A stretch of 40,716 nt of DNA, taken from JANQPX01 sp039197065 (GTDB lineage: Bacteria; Pseudomonadota; Alphaproteobacteria; Geminicoccales; Geminicoccaceae). Positions 1 to 6,521 of this stretch are shown piece by piece (the stretch's first letter is position 1; each line of letters opens with the position of its first letter). Location of the stretch: contig JBCCUL010000048.1 in NCBI GenBank assembly GCA_039197065.1, positions 1-40,716 of the forward strand, written 5' to 3'. The notes under the pieces were generated by a model. That model did not search any database. It was given only the letters and a program-made list of their open reading frames with translations, and was not told the origin of the DNA. The position numbers and the translations under genes were made by a program.

Positions 1-240
1 AGCGTCGGAAATACCACCAGACCGTGCCCCAAGGTGGAAAATCGTTCGGCAGCAGGCGCCATTGGCAGCCGGTTCGCGCAAGGTAGAAGATGGCGTCGAC
101 GACCTGACGAAGATCTGTCGTCCGCGGCCTGCCGCCACTCTCCGCGGCCCGCCGCCACTCTTGGTGGCCGGCAGATGTTGCACGATCAAATTCCATTCCT
201 CGTCCGACAGAACGCTCGGATATCCAGATCTCGCCATCAT
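1..240 (-). pseudogene. IS5-family transposase, 5' part, frameshifted and cut by the window edge
   Basis: Read from ATG at 240, the product begins M-M-A-R-S-G-Y-P-S and continues L-S-D-E-E-W, the usual N-terminus of IS5-type (DDE) transposases. After about 30 codons the frame is lost. The correct continuation (T-T-D-L-R-Q-V-V-D-A-I-F-Y-L, then G-C-Q-W-R-L-L-P and P-P-W-G-T-V-W-W-Y-F) is found in another frame on the same strand down to base 1. The shift coincides with a 20-bp tandem duplication at 122-161, and removing one copy restores one continuous frame. Some IS5 relatives use programmed frameshifting between two ORFs, but the duplication is a simpler cause here. The catalytic DDE part lies outside the window. 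The family call rests on motif memory. Confidence 0.8.
122..161. repeat. 20-bp tandem duplication inside the transposase
   Basis: Two adjacent 20-bp copies, 122-141 and 142-161, differ at one base (ccgcggcctgccgccactct versus ccgcggcccgccgccactct). Twenty is not a multiple of three, so the second copy shifts the frame of the transposase on the minus strand. Confidence 0.9.
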
Positions 241-254
241 GCCCTCCTGGTGGT

Positions 255-270
255 TTGAGGGCGCTCAAAA
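255..270. repeat. Short inverted repeat near the presumed IS end
   Basis: TTTGAG-GGCG-CTCAAA is a 6-bp palindrome about 15 bp upstream of the transposase start, where an IS5-type terminal repeat would be expected. The other end of the element is outside the window, so the boundary cannot be confirmed. Confidence 0.3.
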
Positions 271-304
271 TATCGAAAATCGCGATCAAGAAAACTTCTC
301 ACAC

Positions 305-1051
305 ATGCTCTTAGGCTTCACCGTCGAAGGCGCGGACTTCATCCTGATCGGTGAAATCCATACTGGCCAGATGGCGGCGCTGATCACGCCGAAGCCTGGT
401 GGCCCGGTGACGCTTCGCTACACCTACTTGAACCGTGGCTCCTCCTACCCGGAGTTGCTGTTTCAGCATCGCCCCAATCGCTTTACCCGCGCCGCCGACA
501 CCTTGATGCGCGATGCGCGCCGGATTGCGGATAGCGCCCAAGACGGTCACGGTGCGATCGCGGCAATCGTCAACGATGTCGCCGGCAAGTTCACCTAAGG
601 CCATCCCGAGATCAAGTTCAACGACGGAGCAGACGACATCCCGTTTCTCGCTTGCGGCCTGACCGAGGGTTCGTGCGTCGACATCAACACCTACCTGATC
701 GCCGCCCTGCGCTCTGCCGGGTTCGAGGCCGGCTATGTCACCGGTTATTTTTTTCCCGAGGAGAAGAACGGCTGCTGCGAGGACATGCATTGCTGGGTGG
801 TCACGCGGCATGCAGGCGTCGTCCTGGAATGGGACATCGCTCACCATCTGAAGCTGCAAAGGACGGAAATCTGCTGCGGCCTGAACCCCAAGCCGGGCGC
901 CCGCGTAGCCGTCGCTCACTCCATGGGACTGGACTTCCCGACATTGGGAATCCGAGAGATGAAACTCCTCGCCGAGCCAGTCTGGGGCGACGAAGATGGC
1001 CATGTGGAGCGCGCTGACCTGACGATCAAGATGCATGGCCATCGAGAGTGA
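305..1051 (+). pseudogene. Transglutaminase-like (cysteine protease fold) protein, interrupted by one stop
   Basis: One frame runs from ATG 305 to the stop at 1049-1051, broken only by TAA at 596-598 (K-F-T-stop-G-H-P-E-I). Downstream of the stop the frame keeps the family hallmarks: a cysteine in G-S-C-V-D-I-N-T-Y-L followed by L-R-S-A-G-F-E-A-G-Y, a histidine in H-C-W-V-V, and an aspartate in L-E-W-D-I, which fit the Cys-His-Asp triad of transglutaminase-like enzymes. The reading of about 248 codons is slightly short for the family, so the true N-terminus may have been lost to the IS element that ends just upstream. A single base change (TAC or TAT to TAA) would explain the break. A sequencing error or a small bipartite protein cannot be excluded. 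Confidence 0.65.
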
Positions 1052-1140
1052 AGAATCCGGCAGTGCTGTTCAGCATTCTTAAGATCGTGTCTTCACAAAG
1101 CACCAGTAATTGCCCCAATCGAAATTGATCTATGTCGAAA

Positions 1141-2162
1141 TCAATGCAGCCCCCTCACCACAAAAAGTGCACAGAGACTCTTGCAAGCCCCCGCAACCAA
1201 CGATACTTGCTGCGCGAGATGATCAGAGCCCTTCGCAACCCTAGCGAGGGGCTTTATCTTGCTCTGCGCCAAAGTCAGAATGCCGGCCAGATCGCCCTTC
1301 AGGTAAACCGACAGCTCGCTATCCTCGGGCGTCAGGATGATGGCGTCGATGATGCGGAGATTCGGTACGTCCTGAATGATCCACTTGTCCTCAGGGTTGG
1401 CCGTTTGCCGGTGTCTGGATCTTTGACGTAGCGAAGGCGGTTCCAAATCAAACGGCCAAGATACAGCTCATTGTTCAAGATGCCAGTACCACGTCGCCGA
1501 TTGCCGTGGAGCGTACTCGCTCCCCAAGTCCGGCCCGACGGTCCGGGGATGCCATCGACCTTGAGTTTGTGCGCGATATTCCGGCTGGAATGGCCAAGCG
1601 CATAGTCTTCGAAGATTTGACGGACGATCGCGGCCTCAGCTTCATTGATCTTGCGATCGCCGCGGATCGGCTCACCGTTCCGATCGACGCGCTTCATCAC
1701 GTCATAGCCATAGCAAAGCCTGCCGCCAGATTTGCCGGCCTCGATCCGACCACGAAGGCCGCGACGCGTCTTGTCGGCGAGGTCTTGGAGATAAAGCGCG
1801 TTCATCGTGCCCTTGAGACCGACATGCAGGTTCGAGATCTCGCCTTCCGACAAAGTGACAATCCGAACGCCAGCGAAGCGCATGCGTTTGTAGAGGCCCG
1901 CGATATCCTCCTGGTCACGGGATAGGCGGTCCAGCGCTTCCGCAAAGATGACGTCGAACTTCGAGGAGGTGGCGTCGGTCAAAAGCTTCTGGATGCCGGG
2001 ACGGAGCAGACTCGAACCAGAGATCGCATGATCGGCGAAAGTCTCAATGATCTGCCAGCCTTGTTGCTCGGTGTGCTAACGGCAAAGCCTGATCTGATCC
2101 TCGATCGAGGCGTCACGCTGATTGTCGGACGAATAGCGCGCATAGATGGCGACACGGTTCAT
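1141..2162 (-). pseudogene. Serine site-specific recombinase (resolvase/invertase family), decayed
   Basis: The ATG at 2162 opens the catalytic N-terminus M-N-R-V-A-I-Y-A-R-Y-S-S, with the nucleophilic serine in the Y-x-R-x-S motif. An in-frame TAG at 2076-2078 interrupts it after I-R-L-C-R. The same frame then continues through G-W-Q-I-I-E-T-F-A-D-H-A-I-S-G, the E-A-L-D-R-L-S-R-D core and the recombinase domain (N-I-A-H-K-L-K-V-D-G-I-P-G-P-S-G). Near 1400 the frame shifts, and the rest (N-P-E-D-K-W-I-I-Q-D-V-P, I-L-T-P-E-D) lies in a second frame ending at 1141. The two lesions make it inactive. The region between the recombinase domain and the C-terminus is also shorter than usual, suggesting an internal deletion. 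It probably marks an old integrated element next to the sulfonate genes. Confidence 0.85.
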
Positions 2163-2167
2163 CGGCG

Positions 2168-2395
2168 TCACTCCTTCGGTCGTTCCGTCAACGATTGACG
2201 ATCGTCGTTCGCAGCTTTCGAAAAGATCTCGCGGGCCGCTTGGCGGGTCAGCAACCGAACCAAAGGAATCAAATCGGAGACCGACCATAGCTCATCAAGC
2301 CCAGCCTCTCCAGATTGCACACCGGTCGCTTGGTTATCATTGGTCGGTGCCAATACGTCTTTGGTGCCATCACGGCCTCTCCTCCGCTTGCTCAT
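2168..2395 (-). CDS. Small conserved hypothetical protein upstream of the recombinase
   Basis: A 75-residue product starting at 2395 behind a plausible ribosome site (GGGAGC, 4 nt before ATG) and ending 5 bp before the recombinase start, so the two were probably co-transcribed. The N-terminus is basic (M-S-K-R-R-R-G-R). A central helix reads D-L-I-P-L-V-R-L-L-T-R-Q-A-A-R-E. Small ORFs with this L-V-R-L-L-x-R-Q-A-A-R-E signature often precede recombinase genes of this class in alphaproteobacteria. No function is known to me. It appears intact although its partner is not. Confidence 0.5.
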   Translation of the reverse strand: MSKRRRGRDGTKDVLAPTNDNQATGVQSGEAGLDELWSVSDLIPLVRLLTRQAAREIFSKAANDDRQSLTERPKE

Positions 2396-2651
2396 CGGCG
2401 CTCCCTCGATAATCCCGTTGTCGTTTCTCCCGTATTCCTAGATGAATGAGACCGCCCCTTTATTCCCGATCACCCGCTGATTTCTGAATTTTCTTGCTTC
2501 TTATCTCCTGCGTTCCACTCTTCAGATAGCTCTCCCATGCTCATCATTTTGATGGCTCCTCTGACCGCCTGAACCACCCAGAATCTCAGCCCGACAGCGC
2601 CTTGACCTCGCTCGCACAGTTCACGTAGTGAGAGTGAGGTCGGAGCCCCCC

Positions 2652-2676
2652 CCTGCCGAAAACGGGGTTCGGCAGG
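2652..2676. terminator. Perfect 9-bp stem-loop downstream of the sulfonate operon
   Basis: CCTGCCGAA and TTCGGCAGG flank a 7-nt loop. It lies about 240 bp beyond the stop of the last gene of the minus-strand operon. There is no T-run, so a Rho-independent terminator is not proven. It may instead protect the mRNA 3' end or be a REP-like palindrome. Confidence 0.4.
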
Positions 2677-2710
2677 TAATTCACAGGTTCACAAGGCCAG
2701 CTGTCGGTCG

Positions 2711-2738
2711 GCAAGCATGCTTGCGGTCTGCCGCAAGC
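2711..2738. repeat. Overlapping palindromes
   Basis: GCAAGCATGCTTGC (2711-2724) is a perfect 14-bp palindrome. It overlaps a stem of GCTTGCGG and CCGCAAGC (2719-2726 and 2731-2738) with a TCTG loop. The two alternative hairpins share bases, a layout typical of REP-like elements or terminators. Confidence 0.5.
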
Positions 2739-2917
2739 AGCTTCTGAAAAGCCAACCAGCATGCCCGGGAGCGGGGTGAAAGCCGGCTCAGCCGAGCCCT
2801 TGGACGATGCCTTGATGCTGATCTCGGGTGTGCTTCCGGTAGGATCGAGGCGACCTACTTGAACATCGCCGCTCGGGCTCGCAGTCTCTCCACAATTGCC
2901 ATCCGAAAGTGCTGCTT

Positions 2918-4780
2918 TCAGTTGAACAGGTTCAGCGCCATTAGCGACACGATGAGAAACAGCACTGTCATGATCCCGCCAGCTCGGATGTAGTCGGCGA
3001 CGCTGTAGCCGCCCGGGCCCATGATCAGCGCGTTCACCTGGTGCGTGGGGATCAGAAAGGAGTTCGAGGTCGAGATGGCGACGGTGAGGGCGAAAAGTGC
3101 TGGGTCGGCGCCGGCGCCAAGTGCGATGTTGACGGCGAGAGGCACCAGCAGGACGGTTGCGCCGACATTGGACATCACCAGCGTGAAGACCGTGGCCAGG
3201 GCGGCGACGGCGCTCTGGATCACCCAGATCGGCATGCCCTGGAGCAGGCTGAGGACCTGTGCTGCGATCCACTCGGCCGTTCCGGTGGACTGCACGGCCT
3301 GACCAAGCGGAATAAGGCTCGCGAGCAGAAAGACGGTGTTCCAGCCGACTGCCTCATAGGCCTCCTGGATACTCAGCACGCGACTGGCGATCATCCCGAC
3401 CGCGCCGACGAGCAGACAGAGCGACAGGCGAAGATCCGAGAACAGAATCAGCCCAAGCGCGATCAGAAAAAAGGCAAGTGCCCAGCTCACCTTCTGCGGC
3501 CGGAGTTCTTCCTTCGGGTAGTCAGAGGTGACGACGACGAAGTCGCGGTCCTTCTCAAGCCGGGAGAGTGCGTTCCAGGTGGTGTGGCAGACGAGGAGGT
3601 CGCCGGCCTTGTAAGGCGTGCGTCCGATCTTCTCGCGATCGCGTGTCAGGGTCTCGCCGCCCCGGAAGATCACCAGCGGAGAGATTCCATAGATCTTGCG
3701 GATAACGATTTCCCGGCCGGTCTTGCCGATCAGGCTGGAGTTCGGTGAGATCACCACCTCGGCGATGCCGGCCTTGGCTGGACCGAGGGTCTCGGCGAAT
3801 TCCCTGAGATCGGGCCGCTCCCGGAGTCTGGTATCCGCAAGGAAGCGGGCGACGGCGTCGGGCTCGCCGATCACGGCCAGACGCCCAGGCGCTGTGATCT
3901 CCACGGTTCGCGGCGGAGCTATGTAGGTCCTGCCTTGATAATGCGTGGCGATGAGCTGGATCCCATAGCTCTGTTCGATGTCGTCGATGGTCTTGCCGAC
4001 GATGGTGTGCCCTTCCGGTATCAGCACCTCGTGAATCTCACCTTCGAGCCCATAAGTGCGCGCGAAGTAGTCGAGAAGTGTACGCCCCTTGGTGCCGTCG
4101 TCGGTCACCGCGCCGGGCAGAACCAGCCGTCCGAAGATGACGAAGTAGAGGATGCCGATGGCAAGCAGAGCGAGGCCGATCGGGGCCACGGCAAACAGGC
4201 TGAAGGTCTCCATCTGACCATCGGGCGGCAGGGACCGATTGATGCCGAGGATCAGATCGTTCAGCAGGATCAACGGCGAAGAGCCCACCATGGTCATGGT
4301 GCCGCCGAGGATTGCGCAGAAGCCCATGGGCATGAGCAGGCGCGACATCGGCAGGCCGGTGCGCACGGCGATGCGGGAGCAGACCGGCAGGAAGAGGGCG
4401 GCGGCGCCCACGTTCTGCATGAAGCTGGAGATCGCACCGACGGTTCCCGAGATCAGCGGGATGATGCGCTGCTCGGTCGAGCCGCCGACTTTGGTGATCC
4501 AGGCCGCGACGACCGACATGACCCCGGTGCGATCGAGGCCCGAGCCGATGATCATGACGGCGATGATCGAGATCACGGCATTACTGCCGAAACCATCGAA
4601 CAGATGGTGCACGTCGACGAGGTTTTCGAGCCCTGGCAGAGAGGCGAGGCAGCCGAGCAGCACCATCACGATGATCGCCGCGAAGTCGACGCGAACGATC
4701 TCGGAGACGAAGAGGAAAACGGTAAAGCCGAGGACGAGTAGAACGACGATCATCTCGAAGGTGAGGCTTACCGTTTCCAT
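2918..4780 (-). CDS. SLC13/DASS-family permease with central RCK (TrkA-C) domains, candidate sulfate or sulfite exporter
   Basis: A 620-residue inner-membrane protein. The start at 4780 is preceded by GGGGAGGG, whereas the longer frame upstream overlaps the soeC 3' end and has no such site. Hydrophobic segments fill residues 1-200, with the family motif region S-F-M-Q-N-V-G-A-A-A-L-F-L-P. Two soluble TrkA-C-like modules occupy about 230-420 (V-L-I-P-E-G-H-T-I-V-G-K and V-I-S-P-N-S-S-L-I-G-K-T). A second membrane half carries the inverted repeat motif M-S-N-V-G-A-T-V-L-L-V-P and S-N-S-F-L-I-P-T-H-Q. SLC13 proteins move sulfate and dicarboxylates. As last gene after soeABC, export of the sulfate or sulfite released from the sulfonate is the likely job. 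Direction and substrate are inferred from position. Confidence 0.8.
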   Translation of the reverse strand: METVSLTFEMIVVLLVLGFTVFLFVSEIVRVDFAAIIVMVLLGCLASLPGLENLVDVHHLFDGFGSNAVISIIAVMIIGSGLDRTGVMSVVAAWITKVGGSTEQRIIPLISGTVGAISSFMQNVGAAALFLPVCSRIAVRTGLPMSRLLMPMGFCAILGGTMTMVGSSPLILLNDLILGINRSLPPDGQMETFSLFAVAPIGLALLAIGILYFVIFGRLVLPGAVTDDGTKGRTLLDYFARTYGLEGEIHEVLIPEGHTIVGKTIDDIEQSYGIQLIATHYQGRTYIAPPRTVEITAPGRLAVIGEPDAVARFLADTRLRERPDLREFAETLGPAKAGIAEVVISPNSSLIGKTGREIVIRKIYGISPLVIFRGGETLTRDREKIGRTPYKAGDLLVCHTTWNALSRLEKDRDFVVVTSDYPKEELRPQKVSWALAFFLIALGLILFSDLRLSLCLLVGAVGMIASRVLSIQEAYEAVGWNTVFLLASLIPLGQAVQSTGTAEWIAAQVLSLLQGMPIWVIQSAVAALATVFTLVMSNVGATVLLVPLAVNIALGAGADPALFALTVAISTSNSFLIPTHQVNALIMGPGGYSVADYIRAGGIMTVLFLIVSLMALNLFN

Positions 4781-4829
4781 CCTGCCCTCCCCGGTTTTTC
4801 TTGTTTTGTCAGCGCGCGATCGATCGTCC

Positions 4830-5768
4830 TCACGCCCGCTCGGCGCCGTAGTAGAGCATGGAGACGTGCTCGGCTTCGGCGAAGAACAGCCAGCGTTCGG
4901 TGGCGACACCTAGGGCGGCGGCGATGATGGCGAGGGTGAAGAGGAGGGCGGACCAGCCGGTGAAAAGGGCGAGCAGGACCAGCACGGCTGGGGCGGCGAA
5001 CAGGGTGAGCAGGACTCCCTTTCGGAGTTTCTCGGCGTGCTTTCGGCCGACGCGGTAGCCCATCTCGCGCATGACGAAGTTGGGTCGGGTGTGCGGGGGA
5101 TCAAGCGGTTTGACCTTGCCGATGGCGCCAAGGCCGGTGGCCATCTCGGCGGTGTACTGACCGGGATCGGCATCGATGCTCTGCCAGTAGCGCCATTTGA
5201 GGAGGGCACCGACCACCAGGCAGGCGAGCGCCAGGAGAACAGGCCAGGCGGCGGCGTGACCGAACAGGCCGATCAGCAGGCCCAGCAGCAGGGCGCCGGT
5301 GCCGGCGGCGAGTGCCAGGTAGATGTAGGGCACGCTTGGCTGGTGCCACTGGCGGATGGTGCGAAGCGACGCGTAGATCATGCCGGTGCAATAGACCGTA
5401 ACGGCAGCGCCGATACCTGAGAGCAGGGCGAGGAGCGCGGTAAGGCCGCTGTCGACACCGATCAGCCAGAGGAGGGCGAGGAGTCCTGCGGGGACATAGG
5501 TGGCGACGGCGGCAACACCTTCGCGTGACAGCCAGGAGGAGCGCCACTGCGAAAAGGCGCCGGTGGCGCGCTCGGGATGGCCGAGGTGGAGCGTCGAGGC
5601 GAGGAGGCCCACCGTGATCAGGAGGAGGGCGAGCGCGATTGCCGTGAACAGGAGCCAGCGATCATCGGGGGCGAGGCCGAAGGCGTGGGCGATCGATAGC
5701 CAGAACAGGAGGCCGTAGCCGGCGCCTGAGGATGTCGTGAAGAGAATGACGGAATAGGCGGGATGCAT
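4830..5768 (-). CDS. soeC: SoeC, membrane anchor of quinone-linked sulfite dehydrogenase
   Basis: 312 residues with about eight hydrophobic helices, of the DmsC/NrfD-type anchor family. It should carry electrons from the cytoplasmic SoeAB dimer to membrane quinone. Recognisable points are the N-terminal M-H-P-A-Y-S-V-I-L-F-T-T and the G-L-L-A-S-T-L-H-L-G-H-P-E-R-A segment shared by DmsC-like anchors. It starts 9 bp after the soeB stop, and the length matches characterised SoeC (about 310-330). The trio order A-B-C and the neighbouring xsc separate it from DMSO reductase anchors. Confidence 0.85.
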   Translation of the reverse strand: MHPAYSVILFTTSSGAGYGLLFWLSIAHAFGLAPDDRWLLFTAIALALLLITVGLLASTLHLGHPERATGAFSQWRSSWLSREGVAAVATYVPAGLLALLWLIGVDSGLTALLALLSGIGAAVTVYCTGMIYASLRTIRQWHQPSVPYIYLALAAGTGALLLGLLIGLFGHAAAWPVLLALACLVVGALLKWRYWQSIDADPGQYTAEMATGLGAIGKVKPLDPPHTRPNFVMREMGYRVGRKHAEKLRKGVLLTLFAAPAVLVLLALFTGWSALLFTLAIIAAALGVATERWLFFAEAEHVSMLYYGAERA

Positions 5769-5777
5769 GGGCCGACC

Positions 5778-6521
5778 CTATGCTGACAGCGCCCGGTCGA
5801 CCCAGGCGAACAGGTTTTCGATTTTCGAGCCGTCCGATTTTTCCGTCGTCATCGGCTGCGCCACGGGCGCATCGGCGACCTGGTTGATGCGGGGCGGCAG
5901 GTATTTGTTGACCGGCTTGTAGCCGAACTCGTCGAGCAGATTGAAGCCGCCGCGTGCCTCGACCGATTTCGAGACGTCGCTCTCGGGATCACCGAGGTCA
6001 CCGAAGGCACGCGCACCGGTCGGGCAGGCACGCACGCAGGCCGGCACCCTGTCCTCTTCGGGGATGGTCTCGTTATAGATGCGATCCACGCAGAGCGTGC
6101 ATTTCTTCATCACACCGTCGTCATAGTCATATTCGCGGGCACCATAGGGGCAGGCCCAGGAGCAGAGCTTGCAGCCGATGCAGGTGTCAGGGTTGACTAG
6201 AACGATGCCGTCCTCCGCGCGCTTGTAGGAGGCACCCGTCGGGCAGACGGTGACGCAGTCCGGCTCCTCGCAATGCAGGCAGGAGCGTGGGAAATGCACG
6301 GTCTTCGCAAGCGAGCCTTCGCCGACCTCGTAGGAATGGATGCGGTTCAACCAAGCGCCGGACGGGTCGGCACCGTAGGCGTCATGATCGGACAGCGGCG
6401 CACTGTAGCCGCTGGTGTTCCATTCCTTGCAGCTGGTGGCGCAGGCCTGGCAGCCGACGCAGATATCGAGATCGATCACCAGGCCGAGTTTTTTCTTGGT
6501 GGTTTCGGGCAAGGTGGTCAT
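5778..6521 (-). CDS. soeB: SoeB, iron-sulfur subunit of sulfite dehydrogenase
   Basis: A 247-residue ferredoxin-like electron-transfer subunit with four cysteine clusters expected to bind four [4Fe-4S] centres. These are C-V-G-C-Q-A-C-A-T-S-C, C-L-H-C-E-E-P-D-C-V-T-V-C-P, C-I-G-C-K-L-C-S-W-A-C-P and C-T-L-C paired with C-V-R-A-C-P. It passes electrons from the molybdenum site of SoeA to SoeC. Its ATG overlaps the TGA of soeA in an ATGA junction (6518-6521), implying translational coupling and 1:1 stoichiometry. No export signal is visible, so it faces the cytoplasm. Confidence 0.9.
   Translation of the reverse strand: MTTLPETTKKKLGLVIDLDICVGCQACATSCKEWNTSGYSAPLSDHDAYGADPSGAWLNRIHSYEVGEGSLAKTVHFPRSCLHCEEPDCVTVCPTGASYKRAEDGIVLVNPDTCIGCKLCSWACPYGAREYDYDDGVMKKCTLCVDRIYNETIPEEDRVPACVRACPTGARAFGDLGDPESDVSKSVEARGGFNLLDEFGYKPVNKYLPPRINQVADAPVAQPMTTEKSDGSKIENLFAWVDRALSA

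Larger units (their letters stand above)
2396..2917. other. Gene-free stretch with strong hairpins
   Basis: No convincing gene is seen between the small ORF and the permease stop. The open frame on the minus strand through 2586-3272 is a shadow of the permease. The interval holds two strong stem-loops (2652-2676 and 2711-2738), listed separately. Confidence 0.5.

Noticed and set aside
122..161. CRISPR-like repeat
   Set aside because: There are only two directly adjacent copies without spacers, inside a coding frame.
2586..3272. 228-codon minus-strand frame overlapping the permease 3' end
   Set aside because: It overlaps the SLC13 gene on the same strand in another frame, has no recognised domain, and its non-overlapping part is rich in palindromes.
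3935..4913. Two long plus-strand frames antisense to the permease
   Set aside because: Composition mirrors the complementary coding strand (runs of D, H, G, E or of R, S, T), which is typical of shadow frames in GC-rich DNA.
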